This document shows, piece after piece, positions 58,750 to 64,000 of a stretch of DNA of 64,000 bases. The DNA comes from an uncultured Chitinophaga sp. GTDB lineage: Bacteria; Bacteroidota; Bacteroidia; Chitinophagales; Chitinophagaceae. The stretch spans positions 1-64,000 of the forward strand of contig NZ_CALEJS010000041.1 of the NCBI RefSeq assembly GCF_937898475.1, written 5' to 3'. Positions within the stretch are counted from its first letter, which is position 1, and the number at the start of each line of letters is the position of its first letter. Under the pieces are notes generated by a model that made no database searches, was not told the origin of the DNA, and worked only from the letters and a program-made list of their open reading frames with translations. Position numbers and translations under genes: made by a program.

Positions 58750-61700
58750 TTAATTCAGGCTCCGGAAATCCACCGGTACCAGCTTACTCACGCCGGGCTC
58801 CTGCATGGTTACTCCGTAAATCACATCCACTGCCGCCATGGTTTGTTTGTTGTGCGTAACAATGATGAACTGTGAATTATCAGAGAACTTGCGGATCATG
58901 TTGGTGAACTTGCCTACGTTGGCATCATCCAGCGGAGCGTCCACCTCATCCAGGATACAGAAGGGCGCCGGTTTAATGAGGTAGATAGCAAACAGCAAGG
59001 CAGTTGCTGTAAGTGTTTTCTCACCACCGGAGAGCTGTGTGATGGCAGCCGGGCGTTTACCTTTCGGCTTGGCAATGATCTCTATACCGGTTTCGGCCAG
59101 GTTCTCCGGATCGTTGAGGATCAGGTCGCACTGGTCTTCTTCGGTAAAGAGCGCCTTGAATACGCGGATAAAATTCTCTTTTACAGTATTGAAAGTATCC
59201 AGGAACTTCTGGTTGGCGGTAGATTCCACCTCCTGGATAGTGGCCATCAAAGACTCTTTGGCGGCTACCAGGTCATTCTTCTGTTCGAGGATGAATTCGT
59301 AACGTTTCTTCATTTCCTGGAAAGCCTCAATGGCCGTAGGGTTGATCTCACCCATGTTCTCCAGGCGTTTCTTCAGCTTCTCGGCAGAGAGTTGCAGCTC
59401 GTCTACCGGCAGCGTGGTGTTGCGGGCATCATCCAGGATCTCATCCAGGTTCACTTTAAACTCTACGCTGAGCCTTTCTTTCATAGAGGCCAGCTGCAGT
59501 TTCAGCTCATTCACTTTGTCCTTGATGGTGTTCAACGCCTGTTCCAGCTGCTCTTTGGCACGCTGACGGGCACGGAGGGCGCTTTCCTTTTCCTGCAGCT
59601 GGTTGCGGAAGTTATAGTACTCCTGGTCTTTTTCGTTCAGGGCCTTTTCTTCTTCTTCCTTCTGGCGGAACAGGTCTATCAGGCCATCTTCTGCAGCACC
59701 CAGTTTATCTTCTGCTGCCGCAATGTTGGCTACGGCATCTTCCAGCTGTGATTTGTTATTGGTGATCTGTACGTGCAGGTCGCTCAGTTGTTTGCGCTTG
59801 AAATCCAGCTCCTGCTTAAGGCCCTGCACTTTACTGTGCTGGCGGGTATGCTGCAGGTTTTGGTTATTGTACTGCACATTGGCCTGATTGAACTGTTGTT
59901 CGGCCTCCTGCGCTGCCCTGTCTGCCGCCACAATGCTGTCGTGCAGGGCATTTACTTTTTCGTTCAAAGCTTCCAGTTCGTCCCTTACGCCGGAAATACT
60001 TTCCTGGTTGGTTTCGAGGGACTGCTGCATCTCTGCCAGGCGTTTATCGCCGGATTCGATGAGGTGATGGAAGTTCTCAATGCGGTTCTGCAGGCCAAAC
60101 AGCTGGTTATTGAGCTGGTTGATCCTTTCACGGGCGGCATTGATGTTATTTTCATTGAGCTGGCTGTTGTAGCCCAGCACTTCGTTGTGTTTCTGCTGTA
60201 TCTGCTCCCGCAGGCCGGCTACCGTGGTTTCCAGCGCTTTGATCTCTGCTTCCAGCTTTTCCAGGTTTTTGGCGCGGCCCAGTTTCTTGCCTTCAAACAG
60301 GCCAACAGAACCACCGCTGAAGCTGTACTTGCCCCGGTGCATACGGCCGCTTTTCTCTACTACCAGTACATCTTTATCCGGGAACTGCTCAAAATCCAGC
60401 GAGGTCACATCTTCTGCTACGAACACTTTACCCAGCAGGTAATTGCCCAGGCCTTTGTAACGTTCGTCTATCTCTACTACTTCCAGGGCCGGTATAGTGC
60501 CCGGGGGCGAGAACAGCGCGCCGCCCTGGTGATGGAACTGGTCCAGTATAAAGAAATTGGCCTTCCCCTTCTTGTTGGTGTCCAGCAGGCGGATGGCCTG
60601 TACGGCTTCTTCCGCGTTGTTCACCACGTAGTAGTTCAGGTAGGGTTCCAGCAGGTTCTCTATACAGGTGCGATAGTCTTCCTTACAGAAAAAGATATCG
60701 CTGAGGATGGGCGCCTTGTTATTCCACTCGTTGTTCTTCTTCAGAAATTTGATACTTTCCGGGTAGCCTTCCAGGCTGTCAACGAGCGACTTTAAAAGAT
60801 CGTATTCGTTCTTCTTGGCATCGAGTGTACGATTCTCGTCTACCAGTTTATCACGGAGGCCTTCAATGTCGGCCTGTGTTACAAGTATCTTGCCTTTGGT
60901 CTCCTCCTGGAAAGCCACCATATCATCCAGGGCAGCCTTGCGTTCACCCAGGGTATCCTGGAGGATCTCCTTCTCTTCTTCCAGCTGCTGGATCTGTAAC
61001 TGGCGGTTGGCCTTTTCCTCCTGCAGTTGCTGGATACTGCGCTGCAGGTTTTGTACTGAGGTATCGGCTACGGCCACTTTCTTCTCTGCCTCAAACTGCT
61101 GACGTTGCCATTGCTGCTGATCGCGGCGCAGGGTTTCGAGCGATTGTTTCTTCTGGTGGAAATGTTCTTTCTTCTCTTCCACCATTTCGTGCAGGGTTTC
61201 CAGTTGGTCCTGCATGGAATCGAACACTTCCTGTTCTTCTTCCACCTGCTTTTCGGTAAAGGCGATGGAATCGGTCAGGCCCTGGAGCTGTCCTTCCGCA
61301 TTGTTGAGGAAATCGCTCAGGTTCTTTTCCCTTTCGCGCAGGTAGGTCAGCTGCTGGGTGGCCAGGTTCTTATCGTTCTCTTTGGTGCGGATGGTGGCTA
61401 CCAGTTCATTGAATGACTTCTGGAGCACGTGCAGTTCCCTTTCCTTGGCCACAAAGTGGAGTTTATCTTCTTCCACGGCTGCTTCGTCGGTAGCAATTTC
61501 CGCTTCCAGGGCAAATTTGCGGTCAGATTCGGTCTGCTGCTGATCAGACAGCTCTTTGAAGGTGATGTTGAAGCCTTCCAGGGCTGCTTTGGCCAGTTCT
61601 ATACTTATTTCGCGGTATTCCTTCTTTACTTCGTAGAAACGTTCTGCCTTACGTGCCTGGCTTTCAAGGGTTTTGAGGTTGTTGTTGATCTCGAAGAGGA

Positions 61701-62280
61701 GGTCTTCTATACGGTTCAGATCACCCTCGGTAGCATCCAGCTTGGTCTTGGCTTCCTTTTTACGGGTTTTATAAATGGAGATGCCGGCGGCCTGTTCCAA
61801 CATGCGGCGGCGGCTGTTCTCCTTGTCCTTGATAATATCGTCTACCATCCCCAGTTCAATAATGGCGTAGGAGTCTGTACTAACCCCCGTGTCCATGAAC
61901 AGGTTATGGATATCCTTGAGGCGGCAGGCAACGTCATTCAGACGGTACTCACTGTCGCCATTCTTATAGAATTTACGTGTAATTGTAACCGTTGTGAATT
62001 CGGTGGGCAGCACATTCCGTGTATTCTCGAACGTGAGGCTAACTTCTGCCATACCGCTGGCTGAACGGCTTTTGGAGCCATTGAAAACCAGGCCTGCCTG
62101 GTTTTCAGAACGCAGGTTGCTGATCTTGTGCTCACCGATTACCCAGCGGATGGAGTCTATGATATTACTCTTTCCACAGCCGTTTGGTCCTATCACCCCT
62201 GTGATCCCCTCGTCAAAATTCAGGACGGTTTTGTCTGCAAAACTTTTGAAGCCCTTGATTTCTAGTGTTTTTAAACGCAC
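58750..62280 (-). CDS. smc: Chromosome segregation protein SMC
   Basis: A 1176-residue SMC ATPase that, with ScpA and ScpB, organises and segregates the chromosome. The N-terminal Walker A is GPNGCGKSNI (31-40), with IRWVIGEHKISNLRSE after it. Coiled coil 1 runs from about 170 to 500, the hinge from about 515 to 665 (GYPESIKFLKKN, YLNYYVVNNAEEAVQAI), and coiled coil 2 from about 680 to 1010. The C-terminal head has the signature LSGGEKTLTATALLF (about 1083) and Walker B FCILDEVDAPLDDANV (about 1107). The length is normal. No scp genes are adjacent. A predicted promoter box lies 32 bp upstream. Confidence 0.97.
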   Translation of the reverse strand: MRLKTLEIKGFKSFADKTVLNFDEGITGVIGPNGCGKSNIIDSIRWVIGEHKISNLRSENQAGLVFNGSKSRSASGMAEVSLTFENTRNVLPTEFTTVTITRKFYKNGDSEYRLNDVACRLKDIHNLFMDTGVSTDSYAIIELGMVDDIIKDKENSRRRMLEQAAGISIYKTRKKEAKTKLDATEGDLNRIEDLLFEINNNLKTLESQARKAERFYEVKKEYREISIELAKAALEGFNITFKELSDQQQTESDRKFALEAEIATDEAAVEEDKLHFVAKERELHVLQKSFNELVATIRTKENDKNLATQQLTYLREREKNLSDFLNNAEGQLQGLTDSIAFTEKQVEEEQEVFDSMQDQLETLHEMVEEKKEHFHQKKQSLETLRRDQQQWQRQQFEAEKKVAVADTSVQNLQRSIQQLQEEKANRQLQIQQLEEEKEILQDTLGERKAALDDMVAFQEETKGKILVTQADIEGLRDKLVDENRTLDAKKNEYDLLKSLVDSLEGYPESIKFLKKNNEWNNKAPILSDIFFCKEDYRTCIENLLEPYLNYYVVNNAEEAVQAIRLLDTNKKGKANFFILDQFHHQGGALFSPPGTIPALEVVEIDERYKGLGNYLLGKVFVAEDVTSLDFEQFPDKDVLVVEKSGRMHRGKYSFSGGSVGLFEGKKLGRAKNLEKLEAEIKALETTVAGLREQIQQKHNEVLGYNSQLNENNINAARERINQLNNQLFGLQNRIENFHHLIESGDKRLAEMQQSLETNQESISGVRDELEALNEKVNALHDSIVAADRAAQEAEQQFNQANVQYNNQNLQHTRQHSKVQGLKQELDFKRKQLSDLHVQITNNKSQLEDAVANIAAAEDKLGAAEDGLIDLFRQKEEEEKALNEKDQEYYNFRNQLQEKESALRARQRAKEQLEQALNTIKDKVNELKLQLASMKERLSVEFKVNLDEILDDARNTTLPVDELQLSAEKLKKRLENMGEINPTAIEAFQEMKKRYEFILEQKNDLVAAKESLMATIQEVESTANQKFLDTFNTVKENFIRVFKALFTEEDQCDLILNDPENLAETGIEIIAKPKGKRPAAITQLSGGEKTLTATALLFAIYLIKPAPFCILDEVDAPLDDANVGKFTNMIRKFSDNSQFIIVTHNKQTMAAVDVIYGVTMQEPGVSKLVPVDFRSLN

Positions 62281-62311
62281 GGTCGCTCCTGGTTTATTTT
62301 TTTTAAGCTGT

Positions 62312-62319
62312 CAAAGATA
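62312..62319 (-). promoter_or_regulatory. Promoter box for smc
   Basis: The minus strand reads TATCTTTG, an exact TAnnTTTG match 31 bp before the smc ATG. Confidence 0.55.
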
Positions 62320-62402
62320 AATACGATTCGCTGAAAGCCTACTGCTTATTTATCCAAATCGATCAGTAAATTAAAGGCAGTAACCCGATAAACCCTATTT
62401 AT

Positions 62403-62422
62403 TTATACACAGCTGTGAATAA
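62403..62422. promoter_or_regulatory. Palindromic pair of DnaA-box-like sequences
   Basis: TTATACACA at 62403-62411 and, on the opposite strand, TTATTCACA at 62414-62422. Both fit TTATNCACA exactly, facing each other with a 2-bp gap. It may be a DnaA-binding site or simply an operator palindrome. Confidence 0.4.
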
Positions 62423-62686
62423 ATTACAAATAAAAGGCGGGTTATCTACTGAATTTCAGCAATTTATCACATTTTACTTTACTTTCTCTTGAGACAACCG
62501 GCATACACCTTTAGTTTTGTCTTAATATTTGGTGAAACAAGCTTATCTTTAGTTCACTATTTTTACTGCAGTATTAGTATATAATATCCGGTAAATAACC
62601 AATGAAAACCCGTAATGCAACAACCCATAATCGAAATCTAAACCATGGACCACGCCGTCCACTAACTAGCATCACCCACTACTATT

Positions 62687-64000
62687 ATGAAAAATGGTCT
62701 TCTAACGCTGCTGACCGGTATCCTGTCCTGCCCCTTTTTTGCCTATGCACAAAGGTCTGTGAACACCGGTATTAGCGGTCAGGTGGCAGACAGCGCCAGC
62801 CGAAAGCCCCTAGCATACGCCACCATCACTTTATTAAAAACCACTGGTCTGCAACCAGTTATAAACACGCTTACCGACCACCAGGGCTATTTTCTGCTGA
62901 AAGGAATAGACCAGGGCGAATACCGGGTTAGCATCAGCAACGTTGGTTATGCTTCGAAAGTAACAGATCCGCTTTTCGCGGATTCCCTGCGGCTGCTTCA
63001 GCTGCCAACTATCTACCTGGCGCCGGCCGCCAGGCAACTGCAGACCGTGAACGTTAACGGTCAGAAACCGCTGCTGGAGGTAAAGGACGATAAGCTGATA
63101 TACAATGTGGAGAATGACATCAGCAAAGATGTGCTGACGGCAGCAGAGATGCTGCGGAAGGTGCCGCTGGTAACGGTAGACCCTGACGGCAATATCCAGC
63201 TGAAAGGCAGCGATAATTTCAAAATACTGCTGAACGGCAAAAGCACCTCCATGATGTCCCGCAATCCAAAGGAAGCACTCCGTGCTTTCCCGGCCAGCCT
63301 TATCAAAAGCATAGAAGTGATCAGCCAGCCCTCTGCCAGGTACGATGCGGAAGGCGCGGCAGGCATCATCAATATAGTGACCCGCGAAAAATACACCGGC
63401 TATAACGGCAGCCTGTTTGCCAATTACAATACCCGGGGCTTTGCTGGAGGCGGCGCCTCTTTCAATGCCAAAGCCGGGAAACTTGGGATAGCCGCCTACC
63501 TGGGCAGCAATTATTTCCGGAACAAGGGCCGCCTGGATGGACAACGCCAAAGCTTTGTACCTCACAACCAGAACACGCTGCTGCAGAATGGCACCAGTGT
63601 TTTTGACGGCACCTACTACTTCGGCAACCTGGAACTGAGCTATGACCTGGATAGCAGCAGCAGCGTCAGCCTTTACAGCAACGTGGATCTGAGTCACAAC
63701 AGTAATAACTCACTGCAGCAGAACCTGTTCCTCGACAGCCTGCTGAAACTGTCCCAAACAGGGCAGTACGATGCCTATACGAAGTACAGGAGCAATACCT
63801 ACGATGTTGGACTGGATTACCAGAAAAAATTCCGACAGTCCGGCAGATCACTGGCTGTATCGGTGAACCGTAACAGCGGGAATAACGGGCAGCAGACAGA
63901 CAACCGCCAGACAAATGAACCGGGCCAGGACCAGCAGATTTTTAATAATAACGACGAGCATCATACCGAAACCACTTTCCAGGCAGATTATACACAGCCG
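62687..64000 (+). CDS. Outer membrane beta-barrel / TonB-dependent receptor (partial, runs off the window)
   Basis: 438 codons open from ATG 62687 to the window edge with no stop. The signal peptide is KNGLLTLLTGILSCPFFAYAQ. A carboxypeptidase-regulatory-like domain (about residues 27-110, SGQVADSASRKPLAYATITL) precedes a plug-like domain (about 120-245; VNVNGQKPLLEVKDDKLIYN, AAEMLRKVPLVTVDPDG, ILLNGKSTSMM and SIEVISQPSARYDAEGAAGI with INIVTRE). The start of a barrel follows. This architecture matches the outer membrane beta-barrel family that lacks a SusD partner. The ligand is unknown. ATG is preferred because it gives a full signal peptide; the gene is divergent from smc. Confidence 0.88.
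   Translation, partial: MKNGLLTLLTGILSCPFFAYAQRSVNTGISGQVADSASRKPLAYATITLLKTTGLQPVINTLTDHQGYFLLKGIDQGEYRVSISNVGYASKVTDPLFADSLRLLQLPTIYLAPAARQLQTVNVNGQKPLLEVKDDKLIYNVENDISKDVLTAAEMLRKVPLVTVDPDGNIQLKGSDNFKILLNGKSTSMMSRNPKEALRAFPASLIKSIEVISQPSARYDAEGAAGIINIVTREKYTGYNGSLFANYNTRGFAGGGASFNAKAGKLGIAAYLGSNYFRNKGRLDGQRQSFVPHNQNTLLQNGTSVFDGTYYFGNLELSYDLDSSSSVSLYSNVDLSHNSNNSLQQNLFLDSLLKLSQTGQYDAYTKYRSNTYDVGLDYQKKFRQSGRSLAVSVNRNSGNNGQQTDNRQTNEPGQDQQIFNNNDEHHTETTFQADYTQP

Larger units (their letters stand above)
62281..62686. other. AT-rich intergenic region between divergent smc and receptor genes
   Basis: 406 bp with no ORF of note. It contains the smc promoter box (62312-62319), a palindromic pair of DnaA-box-like sequences (62403-62422), long AT-rich stretches and an ATGGTCC-type word cluster just upstream of the receptor gene (62643-62661). 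Confidence 0.6.

Noticed and set aside
59773..60795. 340-codon plus-strand frame inside smc
   Set aside because: Antisense to the SMC hinge and coiled coils. The hydrophobic Leu/Phe-rich translation is what antisense of Glu/Lys/Gln-rich coiled coil gives.
62834..63697. 287-codon minus-strand frame at the right end
   Set aside because: Antisense to the partial receptor gene, which has a signal peptide and plug-like motifs on the plus strand.

Overview
The window reads as chromosome of a Bacteroidota, most likely a Chitinophagaceae of the Chitinophaga type. The reasons are TAnnTTTG promoter boxes upstream of several genes, no evident Shine-Dalgarno sequences, a SusC/SusD pair, type 9 secretion cargo of both type A and type B, a futalosine-route menaquinone enzyme (MqnE), Tat-exported Gfo/Idh/MocA oxidoreductases and a DUF2723/GT117 membrane protein. 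The genus is inferred from gene content and style, not from a database match.

Layout. 1-790 holds the end of an integrated element: a truncated tyrosine integrase beside tRNA-Lys(UUU). 1003-6546 holds an SDR oxidoreductase, a SAM hydroxide adenosyltransferase-like protein, a large GT117-type membrane protein and a DUF4260 protein. 6626-13234 holds a secreted sugar isomerase-like protein, a VWA/MoxR-type AAA pair, a Tat-exported oxidoreductase with a DUF1080 glycoside lyase/hydrolase, and a GNAT enzyme. 13305-17000 holds tRNA-Cys, a nucleoside phosphorylase, dapF, corA and a Nudix enzyme. 17192-22054 is a SusC/SusD pair without catabolic enzymes. 22128-23176 is a queuosine-precursor transporter translationally coupled to a small membrane protein. 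23253-33952 is a surface-glycan locus: YfhO, five glycosyltransferases, a Wzx-like flippase and two methyltransferases. 33996-40211 holds a C40 peptidase lipoprotein, dnaE, trxA and a class I aldolase. 40215-49425 holds two T9SS cargo proteins, a nucleoside transporter and mqnE. 49495-57781 holds a second Tat oxidoreductase, a DUF192 lipoprotein, a haem-c dehydrogenase-like lipoprotein, a GAF histidine kinase, a GNAT enzyme and a divergent DeoR-regulator/nudK pair. 57782-58749 is a degraded region with a tail-collar fragment. smc and the start of an outer-membrane beta-barrel receptor close the window.

The most unusual feature is not a gene. Many intergenic gaps carry long inverted repeats whose arms are built from degenerate tandem words of 7 bp (or 8 bp in one family). 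There are several sequence families: AGCTATT-like, GTTTGAA(G)-like, AATTATT-like, AGTCGTT-like and ATGGTCC-like. They tend to sit directly at stop codons, often filling the gap between convergent genes, and members of the GTTTGAA family share a conserved central loop. They look like a dispersed class of repeats that supplies terminators and sometimes stop codons.

Functional links: two Tat-exported oxidoreductases, the DUF1080 protein, the sugar isomerase-like protein and the haem-c protein together suggest extracytoplasmic oxidation and cleavage of glycosides (inference). YfhO, the glycosyltransferases, the flippase and the methyltransferases probably assemble one surface polysaccharide, although no polymerase or initiating sugar-phosphate transferase is visible in the window.
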